This document shows positions 10,269 to 20,673 of a stretch of 64,000 bases of DNA, one piece after another. Source of the stretch: Adenophora triphylla var. japonica (Eukaryota; Streptophyta; Magnoliopsida; Asterales; Campanulaceae); contig JAFEMH010001363.1 in assembly GCA_022495995.1 (NCBI GenBank), positions 62,001 to 126,000 of the forward strand. Direction: 5' to 3'. The position numbers and the translations under genes are program-made. Numbering within the stretch: the stretch's first letter is position 1; each line of letters opens with the position of its first letter. The notes below the pieces were generated by a model. The model was not told the origin of the DNA. It made no database searches and was given only the letters and a program-made list of their open reading frames with translations.

Positions 10269-10750
10269 TGTTGGGATAGAGGACCAACCGGACTAGACGT
10301 CGGAGCAAAAGGGTTTTGCGGTTTTTGGCTGTGCGGCTGACCGCATGTGCGGCTGACCGCATGTGTGGGTTGGCTGGGCCGGGCCTTGGGCCTGACCGCA
10401 TGTGTGGGTTGGCTGGGCCGGGCTTTGGGCCTTGCGGCTGACCGCATATGTGGATTGGCTGGGCCGAGTAGACGTAATTTAGGTAACCCTTGTCCATCTA
10501 GGGTTAGGTTTGACTCCCTAATATATATATAAGTTGTATTCCGCCCCCCAATTAAGTTGTAACACATATTTTACATACATAGTGCAAGATCCTGGCTTGG
10601 TAGTGCCCCCAGACGTAGCCAATCAATTTGGTGAACTGGGTTAACAATTTCTTGTGTTCTTTTCTGTGTTCTTTGATTTCTTGTGCTTGGTTTGTGTGCG
10701 ATTATTATTCTTGTAGGTTTGCTTGGGTGTGGAGGGCTATATTCACAACA
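10269..10750 (+). repeat. 3' LTR of copia element (uninterrupted)
   Basis: 482 bp, tgttggg...cacaaca. It differs from the 5' LTR by an extra copy of a 16-bp U3 repeat (cggctgaccgcatgtg), by lack of the MITE, and by one C/T change near the right end (ccatattc against ctatattc). A TATA-like (AT)n run lies at about 10530-10541. Confidence 0.95.
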
Positions 10751-10755
10751 GAAGT

Positions 10756-11286
10756 GAGCTTTTAGCAAAAGGGCAACAAGGGTGATTCAAAAGAATTACG
10801 GTTGGGTCCAGGATTGCAGTAAATCCACATTTACGGAGATAAATAGTTTCAAACTAGCAAATACTCCATCCGCCAAAATCAATGAATTTGACCACCAAAA
10901 TAAAAGGTGAGACTATCTTTTAGGGACGGATGGAGTACAAAGTAGGCTAGATATTTTGATTCATGAAACAAATTGCTAAGCTGACAAATTAAGCCAATTC
11001 AGAAAGTTCCTAAAACTGAAGAAACATTCACAAGCTTGTCTCTCTCAAGTAAGCAATTTTGATTCAATTATTATCCGCTAATTTCGATTCTAATATTTCA
11101 AAATTAGGGGTTCATCTTTCTTTTAAGGGAAACCTAATTAGATTATCAATTGAATAACATATAATCATGTACAAAACCATTTATCATCCTTCCATTCCAC
11201 CATTTATCAATTGAATAACATATAACCAATTGTTAATTCGAAGATAGTATACAGAGTAAGCAGGTTGCAAAGTCAACGGAAGGAAG
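10756..11286. other. Spacer with a 72-bp MITE
   Basis: No coding region is seen. 10864-10935 is a short Stowaway-like MITE (ctccatccgccaaaat...ttttagggacggatggag) with TA duplications on both sides. The rest is AT-rich. Confidence 0.6.
10864..10935. mobile_element. Short Stowaway-like MITE
   Basis: 72 bp, with imperfect inverted ends ctccatccg / cggatggag and TA at 10862-10863 and 10936-10937. Confidence 0.75.
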
Positions 11287-11535
11287 TCAATCACACATTT
11301 TTGTGTGTACGTGTAAGAGAGAAAAAGAGGGAGAGGGTAGAACCTGTCCAGTGGGTCGGAGGAGTGGATGGTGGTGGCCGGAGGCGACGAACTTATTCGA
11401 GCTACAAGCAGCCGGAAATTTGGAGCACTCTGTTCCTCCGGTGGAGCCCTTCTCAACACCAAGTTGCGCTAAATTTTGATCATCTTTAATAAGTTTTCCG
11501 GCATAAATGAGAATGAGATACCTTGGATAACTAAT
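11287..11535 (-). pseudogene. 3' part of a ubiquitin-like gene split by a MULE
   Basis: On the minus strand an open frame reads L-I-Y-A-G-K-L-I-K-D-D-Q-N-L-A-Q-L-G-V-E-K-G-S-T, then continues to a stop at 11287-11289. The AGK-x-x-K-D-D-Q-x-L-A-x-L-G pattern matches the second half of a ubiquitin or ubiquitin-like repeat (AGKQLEDGRTLADYN in ubiquitin). Its upstream half is at 29345-29945, also on the minus strand, on the other side of the 17.8-kb MULE/retrotransposon insertion. The break is exactly at the MULE target duplication. Ubiquitin-like proteins act as protein tags; this locus is dead. Confidence 0.75.
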
Positions 11536-11912
11536 GGGTTAATTACAAAATACGAACTGAAAATTTATAGGATATCCGCATTTGAGTTTAATAGAGAGTA
11601 ATACAATAATTTTATGGGGCAAGACCCAACAATAACAAAATTTTGCGTTTTTCAAGTCCTAAATTGATGTAAACCCAATTTCGAATCCCAATTTGGATAA
11701 TGTATACCCTAATTCGAACCCCAATTTGAGAATAAATTCTGAGTTTAGACTCTATCTTGGCATTATAAAAAATAAATTAATTTATAACTTATTATTTAAT
11801 TTAAAATTTAGGAATTTTAGCCTGCATATTAATTTTATGATTTAAATTAAGATTTATGATGTAGGCATTAATTTAAGTTATTGATTAATATATGATAAAA
11901 TTAGATAGAGAT

Positions 11913-13508
11913 TGATGCTGCAGGAATCGTGTTGATCAGCCTACGTCCAGCAATAAGACCAATCACCAAGCTTTTTAGACCTGAAACAAGGAACCCACGA
12001 CTAGCCGGTAGGGGTGTGCAAATCCGCCCATCGGCCCGCAAAGCCGCAAGGCTCGTGCCCGCAAGGCCCGAGCCAGCAAAGTTTTCAACCCTACTGGGCT
12101 TTACTGCTTGAAAGTCCGCGGGGTTTGGGCTGAGATCGGGCTTTCATAGTTCTTCGGCCCGTTAGGCCCGACCCGGCCCGCATTCTTCAAAAGTCTAAAA
12201 ACCCATTTAGGCATTTACTGATTTGTTAGAGCATGAAATTTAGATACTAGGAATCTTGTTGCCTCTCCATATACAATACCTTACAGGGGATGAACTCATC
12301 TACTATGTGATTGAAAGATGAAGATAAGTTGCAGCAAATCTGGTTTAGCGAGCCCACAAGGTTATTTTTGAAGATAAAACGAGCATGTGGTTCTTCTGTT
12401 TCATCCTTCAACTCCTGTCCTGTAGCCACCGTTTGACAAGGGAACACAATACATACACATCTGCATATATCATTCATCAGTTCATATACAAAATGTTAAA
12501 TGATAGACAGTGTATAATAATGAAACTCAATCTTGTAAGGGACAAAAGTGCTAATCAACTGAAGAGCTACCCATAACTTTTCTAAATCATAAACATGGAT
12601 TAGTTATAGTTTAAATTCATTATTAAGAGTGAAGTACATTATCTTCTATATATGGCAAATGTGTATAACCTGGAAGATAGGTTTGGAAAGAGCAGTTATC
12701 AAGATCGCAGATATGCTTTAAGAAGTTGAAATTTGTAATTTTAAATTTGGGCCCGTCAAGCCCGAGCCCGCTAAATGCCCGCAAAAGCCCGTTAATTTGA
12801 GCCCGCTAAATGCCCGCTATGTTGGGCTCTTGAAATTGAAGCCCGCAACTAAATGGGCTCATACCGGGCTTTGCCAAAGTCCGCGGGCTTTGGGCCCGCG
12901 CACACCCCTACTAGCCAGGATGGTCTCCGGCTTAGACCCTCGGGCGTGAGAGTAAGTATGGTGTATAGAGCAATAAGAGAGTAAGTATGGTATATAGAGC
13001 AATAAACTATAATGAACAAGATGATATTCAAAATAGCAAATAGCAATTACCTCAAAATCGTGGATGATGTGAGGTATTTATAGTGCTGATAAGAGATAGA
13101 ATTGTAGTAGGATTGAGTATAATCCCTAAGATCATGGAGAGAATCATGCAGGAGATCACGTACGTAAATGACTCCTGATTTGTAGGACTTCAGTTATGAA
13201 AAGAGTTGCACGTACGTTATGACACCGTAGGTAGACGTACGTCTTGTAAGTCGAGGTCGCTAGCATGACCTAGGTCGGCCTGACTGATTGATATAGCTGG
13301 ATAATATTTGTCTAAGTCCTGGATCGTATATCGGACAAAGCCAGGCCGGGACCAGGTAGGTCGAACAATGAGCTAGGTCGACAGATCTTTGCTGCTGGGC
13401 CTTGGGCCTGATAATAATTAGGCCGACCCACTAGGGATGTGGTGGCAATAATGCCTGAATACCTGGGCTTCGTTTGTTGGGCCTAACCAGTCATTTTTAT
13501 TCCGTTCA
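11913..13508 (-). repeat. 3' LTR of the Tat element, carrying a hAT insertion
   Basis: On the plus strand it runs tgatgctgcagg...ttccgttca. Removing the 902-bp hAT and its duplicated target leaves about 686 bp, 30 bp longer than the other LTR because a gagtaagtatggtatatag block is tandemly duplicated (about 12949-13005). Numerous substitutions separate the two LTRs. Confidence 0.92.
12009..12910. mobile_element. Non-autonomous hAT-type element in the Tat LTR
   Basis: The termini taggggtgtgcaaatccgcc and gcgcacacccctaare inverted over about 11 bp (the right end reads ...gcgcacaccccta). The TSD is ctagccgg (12001-12008) and ctagccag (12911-12918); the intact LTR at about 23640 shows the empty site ctagccgg once. 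Both subterminal regions are packed with GCCCG motifs (gcccgcaaggcccg, gcccgctaaatgcccg). The central part is AT-rich without a transposase. Confidence 0.9.
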
Positions 13509-13522
13509 GTGGCCCCCAACTT
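13509..13522 (-). promoter_or_regulatory. Polypurine tract of the Tat element
   Basis: On the minus strand aagttgggggccac abuts the 3' LTR. A near copy (aagttgggggcac) lies inside at about 13716-13729. Confidence 0.7.
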
Positions 13523-13786
13523 TCTGAGTTGACTTTGTCGACTAGGAAGTTATGAAAAATATACGGATTCTGATATAGCTCGATAATGGATGGTCGACTG
13601 TGGAAGCTCGACGAGTAGACAGGTGTTTAATGCGCCGCAATAAACGTATTAAATGTACGGACACTTGAGTATCTGCATCGGTAACTGGCGTTGAGAATAA
13701 CGGGAAATTACCGTAGTGCCCCCAACTTTCCAAATTCAAAATTAACCGCTGCCAACCCTTCCAATTCCGGCAAAGAAAAGGAGAAG

Positions 13787-13795
13787 TATAAAAGG
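13787..13795 (+). promoter_or_regulatory. Putative TATA box of the antisense Tat gene
   Basis: tataaaagg lies about 210 bp upstream of the ATG at 14002 on the plus strand, opposite to gag-pol. The position fits an independent promoter for the extra gene. This is inferred from sequence only. Confidence 0.5.
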
Positions 13796-14001
13796 AAAAT
13801 CCTTTTCCAATTCCATCTTTACAAACCTTCAGTACTACTTAGGCGAATCAAGCAAGTCAAAAGCAAGGAAACTTCTCTGATCTTCCGGCGTATTCGAGCT
13901 TACGATTTGCTTCCAGAAACCCATCTTTATCAAACCAATTAAGGTATCCTTCGATTCCTTCGCTTTTAGGTTTAATCTTTGTTTCCCTTTCAACTTCCGC
14001 C

Positions 14002-16999
14002 ATGGCTAGAACTTTTAGTTGTGAACCTGGGGTATGGTATGGGTACTACACTGTTAATCGTAGAGTATATAAACTCAAAGGTGGGGTATGGAAGGAGATG
14101 TCCATGGAGGAGTGTACGTCCATCTTGTCCCGGTGGGGTTTAAGCTTCAGTGAGTTAGTTTTGCCTGTAGGAGAAACCATAGATGATTTAGAAATAGGCG
14201 ACCAAAGGGTTGTTCAGTTTCACCTCTTTCATGAATTGCTCGACCACTTAGTTCTGTTCTATATTAGAGGGCCCAATAAACCTTCCTTCCTTAGGAATAG
14301 ACAAGGATTTCCGGGGGGAATCTAGGTCGCCTTTAGGTAGGTCGTCTGAATCTGAACATAGGACTGATTCCCCTGTTTCTTCTTCTGTAGATATGGCGAA
14401 CCAAGCACAAGCTACAACATCCACCTCTTCAAGCCCCAGAATTGTTGACGCCTTTAGCCCGACGGTCGCTCTAGGAAGGAATGAACGAGGGTATGTGGCC
14501 CCCTGTCCGGTTGTGGGCAAAAAGGGCTCTGAAAGTCGCATAAGTATCCTTCACGAGTTTTGTGAGATCAATAGGGAAGTGTTCAGGCTAACTCACTATT
14601 CGAAGGCTGAGTTTATGGCTAAATTTGGGTCGACCTCCACCAACGAAGCCTCCTAGACCAAGGATTAGCCTTCTTTTACGGCCAGTTCGAGGCCGGGCTA
14701 AGACTTCCCTTGGACCCCTTCATCAACGAATTCTTGGAGTACATGGACGCCTTTCCGTTGCAGTTGGGAGCTAACACTTGTAGAGTGTTAGTATGCTTTG
14801 AAATGATTTGTAGGTTCATGGGCTTCGAGCCTTGTGTCCATGTCTTTAGAATGTTCTTTAAGGTCACTGTAGATACAAAAACCTTAGGGATTAGTACCCC
14901 TACCAAACGGAATGCACCTAAACTGTTTGTGAATTTGCCTTCAAAAGTTTCTGGGTGGAACTCCCACGTTATTGTAGAAAAGTGCATGAGAGGTTGGGAG
15001 TTTCCCTTGGCCAATGAGACCTTGGTAGCGACCAAAGAAGAAGATTACTGGATGCCCGACTGGAGCGAGGCTTTGTACAAGAAGCTTGTGAAAGTAGCTC
15101 ACCGGGGACCAATCAGCTGGGAGACATTAGGGATGACGAAAGAGAACTACATCCAGGCCGGCACGATGCTTGGTGATGGGGAGGTAGCTCCCTTAGCGCT
15201 CATAATAAGGAGCCATAGGTTTCCTGACTCTGGGTTATTCATGAGAGAGAGAGATTTGAAAGCCAGTGCCATTTCTGTAAGAATGCGGCTGACCATTGCA
15301 AGACCCAAAGAGAGAATATGGGGGGGGGTATGGCTCTTTTTTGTATCTTATCTTTTTGCTCGCAACTTTTTACTCGTCAATATTTAGCTCACCTATCTCT
15401 TACTAACTGTTTGCCTTTTATCTGTGCAGCTTCTTACCGTTGCACTGCCGCCAACATGGTGCGTATTGTAAACACCAATCAGAGGAAGAAGAGCACCAAG
15501 GCTCATGGTGCTGCCAATGCACGTGCTCACAGAGAGAGAGAGAGAGAAAGAGGCAGTGGAGAGAAACAAGTTGTTGCCCAAGGATGGTGGAGGAGTGCTT
15601 CCCCTTAAAGAAGATGGGTCGGATGACCCCCAAAATGATGATTCCCCCCAAGCTCAACAAGCCGGGGTGGAAATTGGCGAGGTCGATGATTCGGCCAAAT
15701 ATAGCTCGGACTCCGGTCCTATACTTGAGCCAACAGAGGCGATCCTCAAAAAACCTACTGACGTAGAAGATGATGATGTCCTTCCTATAGCTGGGCTTAG
15801 GAAGAAGTCGAGGTTTGACCAAGAGCCTGAAGGAGATGAGGCTCAGAAGGCGTCGAGCCAATCCACCTCCCTCTCGTACCCCTCCAACAACTAGCAAAGA
15901 ATTTGTGCAGGCTGAAGTGGCTAGGCTCAGTGAGGTGCCTCCCCTGGCTTTCATCGATAGCTCCTACCGCCAGTACCCTGAACTGGAGTATGGCCAGGTC
16001 ATAGTGAGGCGGGCTGTGGACCCCAACATGCTAGCTCGACTCACTGAAAAGGGGCTAAGCCCTGAAGAATACGTAGAGAGGTCCGACCTAATTCATAGCG
16101 AGGTATCCCTTTACTTTCTTTTCTTTTTGGTCACTTGATTTCCCTTATCTTTGATTACCTTGTCGACCTTACCCTTTTGTTTTGTGCTTGTGCAGTCTCT
16201 CACCCTTAATGAGCAGGCCAAGAGCAGCTGGAGGGCTGCCCTAGAGCAAGAGAAACTGGCCAAGACCCAATATGCTCGGAAATCTTATGAGGTAACCGAG
16301 TTGAGGGAGCACCTGGTCGATCTGGATGCATCTTTTGAAGCTCTCAAGCTGGTGAAGGAGGATACTGTGAAGAAGAAGGACGAGATGGCGTTCGAGCTGG
16401 GTGTTGCCAGGAAGGAGCTGAACATGTTGAGGGAGGAGACCACGATCTCTAGCCTGGAGAAGGTTGAGCTGGAAACTGTCCAGGAGATGCTGAAAAGTCG
16501 CAATGAATTCTTGGTCAAGCAGACTGAGGACCATTATGTAGCTCGAGCCAAATGGGATGAAGAGTCCAAGGACAGGGTGAAGTTTGTTGTGGAAACGGCG
16601 AGGAAAGAGGCGGTGGAGGCCTATAAGTATAGCGATGAGTGCTTCAACAACATTCAGAGTCAGGCTTAGTATTTCTATGACGTGGGTCGACGTCACATGG
16701 CTCGTCGCATCATGGTAGATCCCTCTGTCGACCTCTCACTCGAACAGCTAGCCAAATGGGCTTCTGAAGACCATTATGATATGCTGGCCCGCAGCAGACA
16801 TCCTCTGGTGCCCTACAATGATAACAATCTAGACGCTCTAGCCCAGGAAGATGAAGAAATGGGAGCTGAACCTTGGGGCGCTCCTCCAGTCGAGCAGGTA
16901 AATTTTTATACTATACTTCAAGACCTGGAAGGGGCTGATGACATGGAGGCGGAGGTCGCTGAAGTTACCCAGGATGAACAACAACAACAAGAAGAATAA
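14002..16999 (+). pseudogene. Extra antisense gene of the Tat element (putative gypsy-type transposon domain plus coiled coil), broken
   Basis: The first exon starts MARTFSCEPGVWYGYY and, after frame changes, contains the block G-L-R-L-P-L-D-P-F-I-N-E-F-L and F-E-M-I-C-R-F-M-G. That is typical of the Pfam 'putative gypsy type transposon' family found in plant gypsy elements. Two GT-AG introns are clear: 15328-15429 (after a G run, ending tctgtgcag) and 16103-16195 (ending cttgtgcag). Exon 3 encodes a long Glu/Lys-rich coiled coil (about 16200-16640), then H-M-A-R-R. Damage seen: frameshifts at the G6 run near 14318, near 14650 and near 15850, and an in-frame TAG at 16667-16669. The role of this protein in the element is unknown. 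A polyA-like region follows at about 17060-17100. Confidence 0.8.
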
Positions 17000-17314
17000 C
17001 AAAGCAAAGAAGGGCAAGAGCAAATTTGAGCGCACTAGGATTTATTTCCATCATTGTATTTGAACAAGTTCCAAATAATATTTTTTGATTTATGTAATCC
17101 ATGCCTTGGCCCAGCTTTTGGGAGGCATTTAACTCGTAACATTTGTTCGCTCTTCGTATATTTAAATCGTAGTTGATGTTTTTGAATTTCTTTGCTTCGA
17201 TCCATATAATGATTTGTTTGTCAAAGTAGATTGATAGGTTGGATGAAATTGACACAAGTTTTTGGTCGGACTAGTTTTCATAAACAAAGTCGACTCAATA
17301 CTTGCTAGTTTTTG

Positions 17315-17605
17315 AGAACGAGGTTGACCTAAGAGTCGGACCTGTTAGAGGAACGAGACTGACTAAGAATCGAGTCTGTTAGAGCTTGGTCGATCTAAGA
17401 GTCGAGCCTGTTAGAGGAACGATACTGACTAAGAGTCGAGTCTGTTAGAACGAGGTCGACCTAAGAGTCGGACCTGTTAGAGGAACGAGACTGACTAAGA
17501 GTCGAGTCTGTTAGAACGAGGTCGACCTAAGAGTCGGACCTGTTAGAGGAACGAGACTGACTAAGAGTCGAGTCTGTTAGAACGAGGTCGACCTAGGCGT
17601 CGGAC
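17315..17605. repeat. 66-bp tandem repeat array in the Tat element
   Basis: Units start at 17315, 17382, 17448, 17514 and 17580 (period 66-67). Each has a gaacgaggtcgacctaagag half and a gaacgagactgactaagag half; the last units are nearly identical. The array sits between the integrase end and the end of the antisense gene, a place where Tat/Ogre elements are known to carry variable tandem repeats. Confidence 0.92.
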
Positions 17606-17756
17606 CTGACTTGAATGAAGCAAAGAAGTAGCACAACTTGAATTAATAGAACTGCTGCTTTATTGATGTAGTAGATCGATTACATAGATAACTGAAACTG
17701 AAACATAAAAGTAGTACTTAATAAGTTGGCTAGCATGCCACAGATGTTTCAATTAT

Positions 17757-19060
17757 TCACCCTCTGGATGACCAATCATATACGTTCCCTCTTTGATAAT
17801 TCGAGTAACAACGTAAGGACCTTCCCAGTTGGGAGACAACTTATTATGCTCTGCTTTCCTCCCTGTTACCTCGATCTTTCTTAGCATGTAGTCTCCCACA
17901 TTGAACGACCTCTTCTTGACTTTCTTGTCATGATAGCCCTTAGTCTTCTATTTGTAGTTAACCATTCGAAGTTGAGTTGTAGCCCATTTTTCGTTGAGCA
18001 AATCCAAATCGAGCAGTCTGTTGACGTTGACGTTGTTCTGATCATGGTAGAAGAAAACTACCCTGGCTGTAGGAAGCTATAGCTCAGCGGGTGCCATGGC
18101 CTCTGATCCAAATGTAAGGGAGAATGGGGTTTCACCTGTAGGCCCCCGAGTGGTTGTGCGGACTGACCAAAGAGCAATGGATAGATCGTCCAACCATCTA
18201 CCAGCTCGACCTACCAAGTCCGTCTTAAGTGCTGATAGGACCAGTTTGTTCGCTGCTTCTGCCTGCCCGTTACCTTGGGGATAAGCTACTGACGACTTCC
18301 AGTGTTTGACGCCCAATCTGTTCATCTCTATTTCGAAGGCAGTGGAGAATTTCAAGCCGTTGTCTGACAGAATAGCTCGCGGAATCCCAAATCGACACCA
18401 AATATAATCATCTATGAAGTTGAAGGCGTTTTCCTCTGTAATCTTGGCTAACGGTTTGGCCTCAACCCATTTAGTAAAGTAGTCAATGGCTACGATCACG
18501 TACTTGCAGTTACCTTGGGTGGGTGGGAAGGGACCAATCAAATCAACCCCCCACATGCTGAAAGACCAAGCTGCTATCACTAGTGTTTGCTCGGTTGTAG
18601 GCAGTTTAGGTAGGTCGGAAAATCTCTGGCACTTGTCACACTGCTGAACAAAATCATGAGCATTTGCTCTCAAATGGGGCCAGTAGTAACCCAAAGAAAT
18701 CATTTTGTCAGCCAAGTTTCTGGCCCCCGGGTGTCCACCACATAGCCTGCAATGTACTTCGTGCAAAAGTTGAGTAACTTCCATGGGGTGAACACATCTT
18801 AGTAACGGCTTTGTGAAAGATCTTCTGAACAATGCATCTCCGTGTATGACATACCTCGGAGCTTTTTTCTTGATCTCCCGAGCTGACTGCTCGTCCGCGG
18901 GTAGCTCGCCCTTTTCTATGTAGTCTTTCATTTCTTCGATCCAACACTTTGTATTAATCCAACCACCCCTTAGATCGTCGACCGAGCATAGAATTTGTAC
19001 TCTTTCGTATGCTGGATGTTCTAGGTAGGAGATTGGCTCTTCATTTCTTCGATCCAACAT
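17757..19060 (-). pseudogene. Tat integrase with C-terminal tail
   Basis: The minus-strand frame 19060-18077 shows the HHCC zinc-binding domain (H-C-R-L-C-G-G-H, then C-D-K-C-Q-R-F) and the DDE core: D in W-G-V-D-L-I-G-P-F, D in L-S-D-N-G and E in Q-A-E-A-A-N-K. It stops at a TAG (18077-18079) after M-A-P-A-E-L. The same frame continues as L-P-T-A-R-V and later as N-K-L-S-P-N-W-E-G-P-Y to about 17757, with another internal stop. In life it would join element cDNA to chromosomal DNA. The N-terminal part follows directly on a deletion that removed the second RNase H. Confidence 0.9.
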
Positions 19061-20640
19061 TTTGTTCGTCTGAATAGACCTTCCAGCAGTCGTCGGGAAA
19101 ACTAACTGTAGGCTGACTGGCTTGCTCTTTCCCTTTTCTGCTTTCCTTTGGGGCTCTTACTTCGCTATCTTCCTTGGTGAACGTAAGCTTGACCAAGAAG
19201 TCTGCCAAAGGTTGAGCCTTCACCTCCTTTCGTGGCTTATACTCTATGTCGAACTCTGTCAGTTCTATCGACCAGTTGAGTAGATGGCCTAAACTCTCTG
19301 GCTTGTGCAAGATCTTCCTCAGAGGTGTGTTGGTTAGCACAATAATAGGGTGAGCTAAGAAATAAGCTCGCAATTTTCTGGATGCAACGACTAATGCATA
19401 GGCCACCTTATCTGCATTGAAATATCTACCCTCGACATCGGATAGGGCCTTGCTTACATAATACACGGGCTTCTGAAGCCCTCCTTCTTCCCTAACTAGC
19501 ACTACTGCCACAGCTCGATCACCAGCGGACAGATATACGAACAAAGTTTCACCCATTGTCGGGCTACTCAGCAATGGGGGAAAAGCGAGATACTCCTTGA
19601 GTTGTTGGAACGACGAGCTGCATTTGGCCGTCCACTCAAAGTTTTTCGTCCCCCTCAGAGTTTTGAATAAGGGGAGAGACCTCTCCGCTGATTTGGCTAT
19701 GAAGCGACCTAGGGCTGCCACCCTACCATTTAGTCGCTGCATTTCTTTAATACAAGTAGGCTCCTTCATATCGATCAGAGCCTTAATCTTCTCCGGATTG
19801 GCTTCAATACCTCGCTGTGAGACCATGAAACCCAAAAACTTACCAGCAGCCACTCCAAAAACACATTTGCTCGGGTTGAGCTTCATGTCGTTTATTCGTA
19901 AATTGGCGAACGTTTCCCTTAGGTCGACCACGTGATGTCCGGCCATTGTTTTGATGACCATATCGTCGACGTAGGCCTCCATGTTTCGGCCAATTTGTGA
20001 AGCAAAGACTTTGTTGACCATCCTCTGATAGGTCGCTCCTGCATTCTTCAGCCCGAAGGGCATCATAACATAGCAATAGGTGCCTCCAGCGGCTTGAAAG
20101 GCAGTTTTCTCTATGTCGTCCTTGTGCATCTTGATCTGATGATAACCTGAATAGGCATTTAGGAAACTGAGAGTAGCATGTCCTGCTATTGAGTCAACCA
20201 ACTTGTCGATCCTTGGAAGTGGGTAACTATCTTTTGGTCAGGCTACGTTGAGGTCGGTGAAGTCTACGCACATTCTTCACTTGCCATTCGCCTTTTTGAC
20301 CATCACTACATTAGCTAGCCAGGTAGTGTAGGTCGCTTCTTTGATTATACCTACACTTAAAAGTTTGTTTACCTCCAGCTTGATGGCCTCTTCTTTATCA
20401 CGAGCAAACACTCTCAGCCTTTGCTCTTTAAACTTGATGGTGGGGTTGACCCCCAGTCGATGAACAACTACGTCCTCACTTATTCCTCTCATGTCTTCTA
20501 CTTGCCAAGCAAATACATCAACGCTTTCTTTCAGCAACTTGATAAATTCTGCTCTTTCCTCTGGGGCTAGCTGTCTCCCAATTATAATTTTTGGTCGGGG
20601 TATGAAGGGTTGACTTCAATTTCTTCCAGCTCATCCACTG
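19041..20640 (-). pseudogene. Tat reverse transcriptase and RNase H (nonsense-mutated)
   Basis: 20537-20280 encodes the RT start (V-D-V-F-A-W, later V-M-V-K-K-A-N-G-K). 20201-19041 encodes the palm with F-L-N-A-Y-S-G-Y-H-Q-I, M-P-F-G-L-K-N-A-G-A-T-Y and the catalytic Y-V-D-D (19959-19973), then the first RNase H. The two parts are in the same frame, separated only by two in-frame TGA codons at the places of a conserved W-R-M-C-V-D and A-C-P-K-D, so these are nonsense mutations. The end (C-W-K-V-Y-S-D) is the start of the second, archaeal-type RNase H typical of the Tat lineage. Almost all of that domain is missing and integrase follows at once. Confidence 0.9.
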
Positions 20641-20673
20641 GCTCTAGCTCTGGTTCATCTCTGGGGAGGGTCT

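Larger units (their letters stand above)
5515..10750 (+). mobile_element. Ty1/copia LTR retrotransposon, Tork/Tnt1-like, TSD gaagt
   Basis: A complete structural element: 5' LTR 5515-6214, PBS 6217-6228, gag-pol in copia order (gag, protease, integrase, RT, RNase H), polypurine tract and 3' LTR 10269-10750. It is flanked by exact 5-bp direct repeats gaagt at 5510-5514 and 10751-10755. Apart from a nested MITE and a 16-bp repeat-number difference I count a single substitution between the LTRs, so insertion is recent. The polyprotein is nonetheless split into at least four frames. Domain order and the gag/RT character fit the Tork (Tnt1) lineage. Confidence 0.95.

Noticed and set aside
15393..15954. 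Minus-strand ORFs antisense to exon 2 of the Tat extra gene
   Set aside because: They overlap a spliced, domain-bearing plus-strand gene and a microsatellite-like agag run; no domain of their own.
17315..17605. Regular repeats with spacing, considered as a CRISPR-like array
   Set aside because: The repeats are contiguous 66-bp tandem units without unique spacers, in a plant retrotransposon.
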